Source of the DNA: Liquidambar formosana
Taxonomy: Eukaryota; Streptophyta; Magnoliopsida; Saxifragales; Altingiaceae
DNA length: 64,000 nucleotides
Direction: 5' to 3'
Assembly (NCBI GenBank): GCA_039720395.1
Contig: CM077828.1
Span: forward strand, 18,574,264-18,638,263
In this document: positions 49,546 to 61,609 of the stretch, in pieces
Numbering within the stretch: position 1 is the first letter of the stretch
How the letters are laid out: each line of letters opens with the position of its first letter
Program-made: the position numbers and the translations under genes
The notes under the pieces: generated by a model
The model's database searches: none
What the model saw: only the letters and a program-made list of their open reading frames with translations
What the model was told of the DNA's origin: nothing

Positions 49546-51040
49546 TCTTAAAACAAAGTCGTTTTTCGCCTTCATTAGCTGACTTAAGCCAATTACGAAA
49601 ATGTTCTCTTAAAAAGGGGGGAAAGGTGATTGACAAACCTTGAGGCTTTAAAAATAAATAAATAAATAAAAATGATGGCTGACAAATATTAAGCCTTGTA
49701 CAAGGCGTACTTAATACATTTCTATCTTATCTCTCAAATTTTTCTCTCTCATCTCTCAAACTTGTCTTTCTTCTCTATTCCATTATTAGACTTATCTCTC
49801 TATCTAGCTCCCCTCTCTCTCTCTCCCCATAGCTCCATCGACATCATCACATAGTTGCAGAGACCAGTAGGTGAGGTTATTTACACTGAGGAACATGAGC
49901 TTTCTACTGCAAAATCTAGATCCAGACTAAGGTGAGTTTTTACGCTGAGGAAAGTAAGCCTTTATTCTCTTATAAATCGCTTCTCCCTTTTTCCATTCCT
50001 CCCTCTCTTGTCTCAGGCAATAGTTAGATCTGTTAGTGTTTTATCTTGATTTTTCACGCTGAATAAGTTTTTGTTTTATTTTAATTTTTCCACTTGCTTA
50101 TTTATTTATTTTCTCTTATTTATTTATGTTGTTAGTTGCATCATGGATGGATTTGTTTGAGGAGCTCGATAGTGTCTAATTTATGCAATGGCGTGTGTGG
50201 TTTCTACAATGGCTTCACCTAGTTCGCTTGGTTCTTGATGGGATTCGACAATGGATTCTCTTGTTCTTATTCATCTTTTTTTTTTTCTTTTTTCTTTTTT
50301 CTTTTTTTTTTTCAGGATAATTATCTTGAACAATATAGATAATTATTTAGAAATTATCTTGATTTTCAAAATATTATCTTTATTTTTCCAAGATAATTAT
50401 CTTGAATCTATAGTTATTTTGTGAAAAATATGGTTGTATGTAGGGGTGATTCTTCAATTTTTTATTTTATTTTATTTTATTTTTGTTGACTAGCTTTAAT
50501 TCAACTCATTTGAGTTTTAAAACTCAAACATTATAGAATAGCGAAGATGGTAGAAAGTTTGGATAGGATTGGGCATTTTAGTAAATTAGGTTGCTTATGA
50601 AATGGTGGGATTTGAAAATAACCAATCAAATAAAATTTGTATGTGTCCACACAGGGAGTCGTCCCTTATGAATTGTCCCATGTATCACTACTCTTATATA
50701 AAATAAATTATAATTGTCTAATTTCTATTAAAATGTCTAAATGGGCTCATAGGAAATTAGAATTGTTTAAATGAACTAGTGTTTTTTTTATCATTCTAGA
50801 AACAGTTAGATAAATACTCATATAAGAAAATGAATTGTAATCGTGCATATGTAATATGTCGTACTAATGACTTAAAATAAATTATTATTGTGTACCTCAT
50901 GTAAAGGTGTGAAGGTATATAAAATTCCACTATAGTGTATTCATTTATTTGTATAAGTTTAGAATTGAAAAACAATTAGTATCCAATACATACAAAGTAA
51001 GATATTGAATTTTCATAGGGCAACCAAACATTTTCAACCA
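49546..51040. other. Non-coding sequence between the two MED25-like exon 1 copies
   Basis: CT-rich at 49735-49830, then AT-rich. Near 50315-50420 the word AAGATAATTATCTTGAA and variants form several overlapping palindromes of unknown origin. No gene recognised. Confidence 0.35.
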
Positions 51041-51048
51041 GACTTATA

Positions 51049-52305
51049 AAGACAGCATGAGAATTAAACACAAAAAGCCTTCTTTTGTAACTTCTTCCCT
51101 CCCCGTTTTACCCTTTAGCAAAAAAAAAAATATATAAATATATATACAACTTTGCAAGTAAAGAAGCACATGCATGACACAAATGATCATCAAAACCATG
51201 AATATTGTAACAAATATACATATAATAAGAAAAAAAAAAATCATTAGCTAATGAAATTTACTCTGTTAAAAATTACTAAAGAGATAGACACACATAAAAG
51301 TAATGAGAGAAGTGTTATATATACCTAATAATATTTGTAATATAATCTTTGAAAATTGTGGGCTAATATGATTTCAATGTCGTGGTGCTTTCATCAATAA
51401 TGGCTAATTGTTTCTTTACTATGGATGATTGTTTGAGGGCAAAAGCTGCACACACAGAGAGAAAGAGAATGAGAGACTAAGACTGAGTGAGTGGGTTTCA
51501 GTTTTTTTTCTCTTGAAACAACTCTTGTTGTTTATATATGACAAAACAGTACCAAGTGGCTATTATAGACACATATATGTTACAATGGTTCCAATTGAAA
51601 TGAGTGCAATTGTCAGTTATGAACTGCTTTGTCTTCTTTTCTTTTTCTTTTTTTTTTCTTTTTCTTTTTGTATATGCTACAATTATTCTATTTATAATAA
51701 GGATGTATTTGCTATAAGGGAATGAGTGAGGGAATGGAATGGTGATTCTATTATCCAAAAAAAAAAAAAAAGTTAGTAGTTGGTAGCCCAAACATTAGTA
51801 CGGAATGACCATTCCCATTCTCTATTCTATTCCCTCAAACCAAACGCCACTTACGTGCCATTATTTTTCTTTTTTCTTTTCCTTTGTCTTTTTTTTTTCT
51901 TATCCATTTTTTCTCTTTCTTCTTAAATAAAATGTTCTGGGGCTTTTAAGAAATTTTATACAAGAAAGCATTGGCATATACTGATTTGACCTACTCACTT
52001 TATTCATCACTTTATTTAGCAGCTAATTATCAACTAATATATCAATGGTATAATTGTAATTAGTTAATAAAGTGAGTCATTTTACTTTGAATAAATAAAT
52101 GTCATATCTGGATATATTCAATGTCTTTAAAACCACTTGAAAACAATATTAATATTTTGGATTATGTCCCATTTTTTAAAATGATCCTAACGACATTACT
52201 TAAGTGAAGGATAATGGACAATTATGTAAAATATTTTATTAGCTTGAAACTTACTCTCATATTATGGAAACATCTGACACTATGGTACGCATGCACTCAT
52301 TTATT
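51049..52305 (-). repeat. Segmental duplication, copy B (MED25-like exon 1 and upstream DNA)
   Basis: Counterpart of 47684-48860. An additional stretch around 51715-51850 (GGAATGAGTGAGGGAATGG ... inverted CCATTCCCATTCTC) looks like a separate MITE inserted only in this copy. Confidence 0.8.
51325..51422 (-). pseudogene. MED25-like exon 1, copy B
   Basis: The minus strand reads KKQLAIIDESTTTLKSY, then TAG (51363-51365), then PTIFKDYITNII and a split Arg codon at a GT donor. Exon 2 at 35948 supplies the missing base, so the phase fits. The codon expected to be ATG is ATA here. It fits the C-terminal half of MED25 exon 1 better than copy A does. Confidence 0.72.
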
Positions 52306-52559
52306 ACTATTAAAGATCCTAGATTTTCAGTTATATCAAAAGTCAATAGTTTGTTTGTTTAGTTGTTAGTTTTTTAAATTAAAAGAAATATATATAGATA
52401 TACACCCAGTTTGGTTCCACCAGGCGAAAGTGTGATTTAAGCATCTCGTGCAAATAGCGATCCAAACCGTTTCTTTTAGACAGACGGCTGGGATTCAAAT
52501 TTGAGTTTTGTTGTTTTAATAAGTCCTAAAGCCTACTTTACTCGACCCGTTTTGCAGCA

Positions 52560-53140
52560 AATCATACGTTTCCTTTCCTTGGGCAAAGTGTAAAGCTTCT
52601 TAAAAAGGCTGTCTTACTCCCAAATCTAAATGCTTCTCTCCATCCATCACCACCAATCGGCAATTGGATCTATCTCAATTGCCGACATAACGCTTACACC
52701 ATCACAACCACTCTCTTAATCTCACCAACAAACCCTCACCTCATCGCTCTATTCTCTTTCCCGCAAAAGCCCAGGTATGTTACTCTTCTTCTTTTGAGGA
52801 TAAAAATCTAATTTCAGAGGTTTTTTTAGTTGTTCCTTCTTCGTACCTAATCTAGTTTTTTTCGTTATTCTTCTTCTTCTTTTTTTTCTCCTTTTTTTTT
52901 TTTTGTTCCTTCTTTGTACCTAATTTGGATTTTTATTTTTCATTCTTCTTCTTTTATTTTTCTTTTCTTTTTATTTTTTGGTTATTCTTTCTTCCTCACA
53001 TAATTTTGATTTTTCTTCCTAACATAATTTTAATTTTTATGGGTTTTTTTTTTTTGCCAGATTGCACATCCCTCTCAAGCAAGTTTGAGGACGATTAGTT
53101 GGTACTCTATCTCACTTTGCTCCTATGGGCACCATGGTCA
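52560..53140 (+). other. Possible 5' UTR exon and intron of an unknown or lost transcript
   Basis: A CT/CA-rich stretch (52610-52772) without T-runs ends in CCCAG|GTATGT. It is followed by a T-rich stretch ending GCCAG|ATTGC at 53060. This has the look of a plant 5' UTR exon and its first intron, but no coding exon could be recognised downstream, where transposons begin. Confidence 0.25.
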
Positions 53141-53142
53141 TT

Positions 53143-54137
53143 CATTGAATCTGCCCACAATATTAACAAATTACATCGCATCCTTTCCCCTTGTAGCAAG
53201 GCGCAGTAACTTTAATCACTTGATTAATTGTTGTGGTAGCATGATTTCAACTACCTAAAAAAAAAAATCTTGATTATCATTTAGAGTTTAATGTTGGACC
53301 TATCCCCTCTTGCCCTTCCTTAAAGTGCTTATCTATTAGTCATAGTATCCTAATGTAAAATATCGTCAAAATATCTGGTTGGATGTTAGAATATATTGTA
53401 CATATAGCAACCATTGACCAAAATGTCGTGATATATCGTCGTATCGAAGGTGGACGATACGATATGCTGTTGCGATATTGAAGGATTTTGAAAAAAAACT
53501 CAATTTTGAACGATATCATCGAAATATCGCAATATATCGAAAATATAGCGATATATTGAACATATCCAGGATTCTTGTCATTTTATCACACTGTTTCGAC
53601 AATATTTCCTTGAAATATCGTCGATATTTTCTCGATAAATTGAAGAAATTGACGAAATATGAAATCTAATCCTTTTATACTTTTTATCAACTATAAAACC
53701 ACGTAAAAAGTAGCTGTTACAGCAGCTTTAAGGCCCTCAAGCTTTCACGTGAAGTCTACAAAGTTTAGCAACAATTATTGACTTTTTGTGCTCTCTTTTC
53801 CATGATTTAAGAATTAAGTGTTATTAATTTTTTTACTGTACAGCACTTTTGTAGGCTGCCTCTTCTTTCTTTTTCTATTCTTTTTTATTTTTTAAAATTT
53901 CTCACCCATTTTGAGTGAAGCCTTGATTTTTATTTTTCTTTTCAACTGGTCAACAACTCTTACACGTAACTTTAAGACTTATATATGCCCTTATGGAATG
54001 GAATAAATGCAACATAGTTAGCCTTCAGCATTTCAAGTATCTATATCATTTTTCTTTCTTTTCATCACTTATATCATTATAAAATAATTATAAAATAGAT
54101 TAATCATACATCTAATATTAAATTATCAACTATGAAG

Positions 54138-54174
<37 letters not shown>

Positions 54175-54955
54175 CTATTGAATTTGCATAAATTCCTATT
54201 ATTTATTTTCTCACCGCGTCTCACTTTTTATACCTTACACAACACATACTTGTATTTTACACATTTAAATTGTAATCTTTGGATCCTAAATTATGTATTA
54301 GAGTGTAAATCATTATTTCTTAGAGTTTCAATAAAAATATCTTTGTTTAACTCATAATATCCACCATATCTTTAAAACAATATCGATATTGTCGATATAT
54401 CCAACGATATATTTGTATTTTTGGACCCTCAATATATCCATCGATATCGATATTAAAGTCCTTAGTAGCAACATATCTTGTCATTAATAACTAGTGTTAT
54501 GAAGAGCATTGGTGTGAATTATATTATCTGTGTTATTTCTATTTTAGCAATGTTACAATGTTAAATGCTATAATTTGCCCACAGTATTAACAAATTACAT
54601 CGCATCCTTTCCCCTAGCAGCATGGCTCAATAACTTTGATCACTTGATTAATTATTGTGGTAGCATGATCTCAACTACCAAAAAAAAAAAAAAAAAATCT
54701 TGGCTGTCATTTGGAGTTTAATATTGGACCTATCCTCTCTCGCCTTTCCTCAAAGTGCTTATCTATTAGTCATAGTGTTCTAATGCAAAATATCATCAAA
54801 TTATCTGGTTGGATGTTAGAATATATTGTATATGTAGCAGTATATCTTGTTATTAATAACTAGTGTCATTAAGAGCATTGGTGTGAGTTATATTATGTGT
54901 TATTTCTATTTTAGCAATGTTACAGTGTCAAATGCTTTAATTTAGCACAATATGC
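53143..54955. repeat. Tandem duplication of a ~370-bp unit, first copy interrupted
   Basis: Unit 1 is 53143-53411 plus 54466-54577. Unit 2 is 54578-54955, uninterrupted. Shared words include ATTAACAAATTACATCGCATC, GTGCTTATCTATTAGTCATAG and AAGAGCATTGGTGTGA. Unit 2 shows the empty site of the insertion at 53412-54465. Confidence 0.82.
53412..54465. mobile_element. DNA-transposon-like insertion rich in ATATCG words
   Basis: This is bounded by TAGCAAC on both sides (53405-53411, 54466-54472) and absent from the neighbouring duplicate. Both ends contain many GATAT/ATATCG words in opposite orientations. The termini (CATTGACC.. and, inverted, CTAAGGACTTTAA..) are only weakly alike. It has no transposase, and a (TA)n run lies at 54137-54170. 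Superfamily not assigned. Confidence 0.65.
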
Positions 54956-55471
54956 TCCGAGAGTACAAGTGACACAATATGTAATTTTTTTGGCATAATC
55001 ACCATTTCTTTTTTTTAAAAAAAAAAAAAAAACCAATTTTGTACTATTTTAGCTCAAAGGTGTGCCAAATATAACACAAGGGTGAGCTACTGCTATTTTT
55101 TAGCAAACCCTTTAGCACACCTAGTTAGTAAACACACGTAAATACATAAATAGAGAGAAATTTTTTTATTTTTCATCTGTTTTTGCTACTCTTAGTTACT
55201 CTTTGATGATGAGAAATGTTGAAATTGGTTCTATGGAATAATTTCCCTGACAAAATTTTTGTTCCATCTATTATTAATATAGGTTTTCATTATATATACA
55301 TATACATTTATGTATTTACATGTGTTTACTAACTGGGTGTGCTAAAAAATAGTAGTAGCTCACCCTTGTGCCATATTTAGCACACCCTTGAGCTAGAATA
55401 GCACAAAATTGATTAAAAAAATAAAGAAGATGGTAATTGTGCCAAAAAATTACATATTGTGTCCTTGTATT

Positions 55472-57383
55472 CGGGGCGGAAACCAGGCAAGGGTGAAGGG
55501 AGGCCATGGCCCCTTGCAAACTTCTAAAAAATTTTGATACTATATATGATGTCTAGTAAAATTCTAGAAAAACTCTACACATGGCCTCATCTAATTCGTT
55601 AGGTCACTTACAATTATAAAGCTCAACAGCATCAAATTATAACTTTTCTTGTGATTTTACTTTTCAACACTCATTTTTTAAAGAAAAATCTATTAAAATG
55701 AGATTACATTTGTAACATTACCCAAACATACCTTTTATGATTACTTTTGTTTCACCTATACCACGTTCCCGAATCCCTAACCCACGATTCCCAATTACTT
55801 CTGAAGAGGAAAAAACTTCACTCGTCTACCCAGCCACAATATTGCTCCCAATTGCTACTTATACTTCTTGCAAAGGAATATATAATTATTATATATGGCC
55901 TCACATGGATTCATGTATTATAAATAAGGAATATATATATATGCTATTTATTTTATTTCATTACTAGCATGAACCTCTATATCTCCCATGCTTCCCTAGG
56001 TATCACGTGGATTTTACATAAAAAGTAAGTGCTCAGAACAGAGCATGAACTTCAATCTAAGTGACATGTGATGGGATGGACTCGTGCTACCCAACCTAGT
56101 TCTTATATACATGTACTTTTGCAGGGGCAGAACTAGGCAGGAGCAGAAGGGGGCATGCCCTGCAAACTTTTCAAAAATTTTGATACTATACATGATATCT
56201 AGTAAAATTTTAGAAAAGCTCTACACATGGCCCCATCTAATTCGTCAGGTCACTTACAATTATAAAGCTCAACGCATTAAATTATAACTTTTATTGTGAT
56301 TTTACTTTTCAACACTCAATTTTTAAAGAAAAACCTACTAAAATAAGGTTACTTTTGTAACATTGCCCAAACATACCTTTTATGATTACTTTAGTTTCAC
56401 CTACACCACGTTCCCAAATCCCTAACCCAAGATTCCTAATTGATTTTGAAGAGAAAAAAACCCCACTCGTCTACCCAGTCACAATATTGCTTCCAATTGC
56501 TACTTATGCTTCTTGCAAAGGAATATATAATCATATATGGCTTCACATGGATTCGTGTATTGTAAATAAGGAATATATATATGCTTCTTATTTTATTTTA
56601 TTTTATTACTAGCATGAACCACTATATCTCCCATGCTTCCCTAGGTATCATGTGGGTTTTACATAAAGAGTAAGTACTCAGAGTAGAGCATGCACTTCAA
56701 TCTAAGTAACATGCGATGGGATGGGCCTGTGCTACCCAATCTGGTTCTTATATACATGTACTTTTGTAGGGGCAGAACCAGGTAAGGGCAATGGGGGGCC
56801 ATGGACCCTACAAACTTCTTAAAAATTTTGATAATATACATGATGTCTTGTAAAATTATAAAAAAGCTCTACACGTGGCCCTATCTAATTCGTTGGGTTA
56901 CTTACAATTATAAAGCTCAACGCATTGAATTATAACTTTTATTGTAATTTTACTTTTCAACACTCAATTTTTAAAGAAAAACCTACTAAAATAAGGTTAC
57001 TTTTGTAACATTACCCAAACATACATTTTATGATTACTTTTGTTTCACCTACATCACGTTCCCAAATCCCTAAACTAATATTCCCAATTGGTTCTGAAGA
57101 GAAAAAAACCCCACTCGTCTACCCAGCCACAGTACTGCTCCTAATTGCTACTTATGCTTCTTGTAAAGGAATATATAATTATATATGGCTTCACATAGAT
57201 TCGTGTATTATAAATAAGGAATATATATATGCTACTTATTTTATTTTATTTAATGTTTTGATTATATATGTGTATTAAAAATTTAGAAATAATTCATAAC
57301 GTTGGTGACTTATAATCTATCTATAGTTACAACTAATTCATAAGATTGGCCCCTGCTAATTAAAATTCCTGATTCCGCCCTTG
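55472..57383. mobile_element. hAT-type element with a triplicated interior, TSD CTTGTATT
   Basis: The left end CGGGGCGGAAACCAGG is mirrored by the right end (inverted CAAGGGCGGAATCAGG). CTTGTATT flanks both sides (55464-55471, 57384-57391). Inside, a unit of about 645 bp starts three times with GGGGC(A/G)GAA..AGG (55474, 56126, 56770). It carries ATTTTGATA..TATACATGATG, CACCACGTTCCC and TGCTTCTTGCAAAGGAATAT. Short frames inside are repeat copies, not genes. Confidence 0.85.
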
Positions 57384-57391
57384 CTTGTATT

Positions 57392-59236
57392 GGTTTAGAA
57401 TTTGTAAATAATTAGTATTTATATATATGTAGTAAAATATTAAATTTATACCAACACTTCTATGCCTTGTAAATGTGCAATGTAAATAAAAAATTGAGAG
57501 TCAATAATGTAAAAATTTTTCCTTGAGTGGGGCATTAGGTTAATTGTCTTACCGTTTTCAAAAAACCAGATTGGTTGGTTGCTTTGTTTAATAAGCATGT
57601 CTGTAGTCCCATCCAAAGATTAGTAATCATGATACAGTGAATTGACAATACCTTAGTTACACTTTAGCTGTTGGTAAAGGATATAGGAAGGTGTGGATGA
57701 CTATCATTTCGAGTTTGTGTTGAGTTCAAACTCCATAAGGGATGTTCTTAATAAAAATAGTTAGTTCCCTATCTCACACAATCTAACATAACCCACCCAT
57801 CAAGGGGACCATGAAGAAAGTAGAATACCTAGCCTACATCTACCACAGCTAAAGGTATATGTCCCATAAATTTCTATTATATTATTCTAGCATGTTAATT
57901 AATTATTGGGTAAAATGTAATAAACCCCCTCCTATCATTACCCAATTTTAATTTTACCCCCCTCTATTCTAAAATTCAACAAAAAAAACTCCCCATACTA
58001 TCTAGGGTTGACAATTTACTACCCTCCATCCATCGTTCATCAGGGAAAATAACAGAATGATATCACGTGATGTTGTTTTTTAACCTTTCAGACAAAAATT
58101 CCCTTCTTCCCTCTTATTCTTTTTTTTTTTCTCTCTATTGACTTTCTCTCCCTTTCCTCCCTTTATGATATGCACTCTCCCTCTCCTTCCGATCCATCTT
58201 CCCCTTTCCCCCTCCCCCCAAAAAAAATAAATTCTCTTCAGCAGAGCTACTGCCCACCACTAGCAAAGTAGCCATGGTTGGTGAGATAGTTGCGTTAATG
58301 AAACCTACCCATAATAGTAACTTACCCAATCAAACCACCCGATATACCCCATTAAAACCCTACAACCCCAATTGAACCATACACATACTCTATCACCATC
58401 ACCGTCGCTATAATTACGCTGCTACCTAATATCACAGAAAACCCCGATCCACAGAAAACCCCACCGCCATATTGCTTCATACCCCCGATGTGATCTATGG
58501 CTTTTCACTTTGATTTTGCTTATCATAGTTTCATCGATTGGAATGCGCTAGAGAAGTTTCTGGTAAGATTCATGCTGGCATCATTTTCAAATTGTTCGCA
58601 TTTATCAACCCTAACCCTAACCTTAACCATCTTGAATCCTAAAGTTGCATCTCATGAAACCCAGCCACCAAACAAAAGAGGGAAGCTAGTCGACACTTTA
58701 ACACCGCCGACATTTTGGAAGCATCGCAAACGAATCACCATCCCCATATCTTTTGTTATCTTCGCCGATAAACATCGCAGATTTGCATTTAAAAACCCAA
58801 TTGTCATCTAGCCACCGCTGGCATTAAGTAACCCATCCCCTCTTCATTGCAATTTAAACCTTTACCTGACCCAAATATGGCTATGAGTTTCATATCTTTA
58901 AACCTAACCTAGATCCATCTATGGGCTTTAGATCTTAACGGCTATGGTTGGGTAGCTATATTTATATTAGGGGCCTAAAACAATACATAATAAAAATCTT
59001 CAAATATATGGGTATGTCCTCTCTCTTTCGTGGGGAAGATTTCAAGGTCTGAAACTTCGGTGTCAAGTTTAATTTCAGTTACAATTGCAACGATGGAGGC
59101 GTGTTCCATGAGTTTAACCGTTCTAGTAGTGCCCACCGTCCCAATGTTTTGTTACAAGGATCTTGTTATCACCCATGAAATGATTTTGTTTTATTATTTT
59201 ATTCAAGAAATACTAAGGGCAAAATTGACTTTTCAT
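57392..59236. other. Intergenic DNA, no gene recognised
   Basis: An open frame of 104 codons at 58497-58811 shows no known domain. GGGTAAAATGTAATAAACCC near 57908 resembles plant DNA-transposon ends. A short AACCCTAACCCTAACC run near 58608 is too small to be telomeric. Confidence 0.35.
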
Positions 59237-60173
59237 TGTTAGCCTAAAAGTTTCATTCTATGAATATATTGTGATTTTGATGATAACAAAACATTGATGA
59301 TTATGGGCTAATGTTTATCATTGAGTTAATTATTATAAGCTAGGACTTTCTATGCTTAAATGAGTTATCATAAGAAGAAAGCCAAAAGAACAAGATAAGC
59401 AAACAAAAGAAAGCAAGAGATCAAAGGGTAATCAATTGACTTCATCAAGTGAAAGATCAAGAGAAGCATAGAGCCTCAGAGAAGAGAAGACTCCAACTCT
59501 TAAGAACCCCAACAAAAGAAGACTTGAAGTTATTGAAAACTTGGGTATTTAGGTAAGAGTTAGGATTTCATGTAAATGGTTGAATGATGAAAGCTAAATG
59601 ACTATAAAATCTATAGACAATGACCTAGAAGGACCTTATGACCCTTGAACTAATTGATTTTATCCTTTACAATAGGCCTAAGTTGATGAATATGGACTTA
59701 AATGATCATATTTTATGAAAACGGACTTAAGAGGCATGATTTGCTTGTTATAGTCGACTATAGCCCATTATAGTCGACTATAAGTAATATTGATACTAGA
59801 ACCAACTTTTTGTTTGTTTTAGTCAACTATAAGTTGTTATCTATAACATTTGGTGAAACATCACTTTTACTCTCTGTCTGTTTTAGTTGACTACAACTTG
59901 TTATAGTCGACTATAACATGCGAGCTGACTTATAACGGCAAGTTTTTTAAAACCCTAAAAAGTGTTCTAACGGCTATATTTTTTAATGGACTCATTCCCA
60001 ACGGTTATAAACCATTCTAACCTATATTTAAAGTGTTGAAAACACTTTGGGAGTATGGATTAACAAAAGGAAAAGGATTATACTCTTCATATCCATTATC
60101 AAGCCCTAGATCCACAAACTTGAGCTTTCATTGTTCATATCATATTAGCTTGAGCTTAATTATCTATTTACCC
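59237..60173 (+). mobile_element. Truncated copia-type LTR, older relative of the LTR at 61610
   Basis: It begins TGTTAGCCTAAAAG and soon has TTTTGATGATAACAAAA, like the LTR at 61610. It carries several copies of the word TAGTCGACTATA. It is cut off at 60173 by the LTR that follows; 61579-61609 may be its continuation. Confidence 0.65.
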
Positions 60174-61578
60174 TGTGAGCACCATGTCCTAAACCACGCT
60201 ACTTGAGAATACGCCACTAGCCAAGAGGGCTAGCGTAAAGAGGAGTCACCACCTAATTTGACTTGGGAACTAACTTGAACCCTAACATGGTCTAACTCAT
60301 TATAACCAGAGGGTTTGAAGATAAGGTACATCGCTGAGAAGGTATAAGGTACCAGCAACACCTGGTCGAAACCGGCCCCCACACATAATTATTACTTTTA
60401 GTTAATTAAGTATTCAATTAAATTCCACCCTAAATCATGCAATAATAATAACACATACAATGGCCAAAATAATGAATAAAGAAAAGAAAACCAAAAATAT
60501 ATCAGAAATCCGAGATCATAATATACAAGAAAATAGAATAGATATTAATGAATAAGCAATTTGTCTGGCAGAAGAGTGCTGCGTACGCAATCCTTTGGCA
60601 CATAACATAGACTCGAGCAAAACAAGAAGCATACTCATCAACACATGCATACTTAGAAGGGGCAAACGAAACAGAAATAAAAACAACATAAAATAAACTT
60701 TTTGCCCAGAAGGGAATGAGTACGCACTAGAGATAGGTGCGTACGCACTCCATGGGCATATCATACAGAATCACAAAAGCCTGATATTAATCTACATCAT
60801 ATATCCTTAATAAAATAAAATATACAAAAAATAAATACGAATATAAACTAAATCTAAATCAGCAAATGCTAATCATGCTTTAAACAAAAATAAATAAAAT
60901 AAAATAAATACAAATTTACCGACTTTATACTTATTCGTGGCCCCTCAGGTCTTTGGATTTGAATCAAGCCAACGCGAATCTTCCTTTTTGTCAAAGTGTT
61001 ATCACAGCAAAGGCATCAAAACTCTCTCAACTTTGAAGGGAAAGAGAAAACGAAAGAAGGAATAGGAGAAAAAAAAAGTGATTTTTGTTACCTTGCAACA
61101 ACAAAAACTTAAATCGAGTTTTTGGGTATGAAAACGTTGACATTAGACAAAGCTCGTGAAATACAAAGTTGTAGATAATTGAATTATCTTTCTAAAAATA
61201 CCAATTTCATCAAATTCCAAGTTCGAAGTCAAAAGTTATAATCAAAACACTCCGACAAGTTTTTAGAAAGCTGCTGCCGAATTATGACGAATTTCACTCT
61301 CTAAAAACTCTATCCCCATCCCCTTTCTCTAAAGCATTAAAAGAATATTTATATCTGAAAACTAGGGTTTTTTTCTTTCCTTTCTAGACTAGGTTTACTT
61401 GGAGTATAATCAAAAGATATTACCAATAATAATAAAAGTCTTCTAATCTAAATAGAAAAGGGAAATTGCCTTCTCTAAAAATTAGGAGAGTGACCGCTAA
61501 CACACATATGCATATATCGTATGTGTGTACACACACTTATCCTTAAGATGATAATGGGTACAAAATGGGGTGTCTACA
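60174..61578 (+). mobile_element. Probable gypsy-type solo LTR nested in the older copia LTR
   Basis: It begins TGTGAGCACC and ends GGTGTCTACA. The GGAGTCACCACCTAATTTGA near 60241 is typical of plant gypsy LTRs. The flanks TACCC and CACCC match at four of five bases. No internal region follows, so it is a solo LTR or a fragment. Confidence 0.6.
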
Positions 61579-61609
61579 CACCCTATAAAGTGGGATTTGT
61601 TATTGTATC

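Larger units (their letters stand above)
24660..51422 (-). pseudogene. MED25: Mediator subunit MED25-like (PFT1-like) pseudogene, about 27 kb, interrupted by many transposons
   Basis: MED25 links DNA-bound activators to the Mediator complex. Exons readable on the minus strand, 5' to 3': 51422-51325 (QLAII...NIIR), 35948-35915 (SFCGNGYSIGQ), 34482-34419 (LVALGLVVFN), 33902-33775 (VWTRNLDVFLKWL), 29334-29151 (QRHCILVAASNP, NYEAQTEG), 28599-28273 (AADPFFNDAKNSEFLVLL), 27571-27474, about 27330-27169 (RNVKVWE), 26878-26825 (GDLTALVYGQSIPVSSLV), 26489-26461, 25946-about 25874 (MLAANW), about 25735-25657 (YLVLEALND), 24954-24868 (VKLPSQTMILSASN), about 24780-24660 (polyQ tail). Domain order and splice phases match MED25: vWA domain, activator-interaction domain, Gln-rich end. 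The long disordered middle of MED25 is mostly absent. Defects: amber in exon 1 (51363-51365), no ATG in that copy, frameshift then TGA at 29176-29178, TAA at 25871-25873, TAA and TGA in the next exon, two TAG in the polyQ tail. Confidence 0.87.

Noticed and set aside
55737..57278. Three similar small open frames (MITFVSP.. / MITLVSP..)
   Set aside because: They are the same segment of the triplicated hAT interior, have no known domain, and are too short and repeat-borne.
55472..57383. Regularly repeated units considered as a CRISPR-like array or satellite
   Set aside because: Units are 645 bp, only three, enclosed by hAT ends and a target duplication; this is a eukaryotic genome.
58600..58630. 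AACCCTAACCCTAACC run, telomere-like
   Set aside because: Only about three imperfect units; the plant telomere repeat would be longer and this is common by chance or in gene starts.
58497..58811. 104-codon open frame
   Set aside because: No domain, no splice or promoter context, and it lies in repeat-rich DNA. I cannot support it as a gene.
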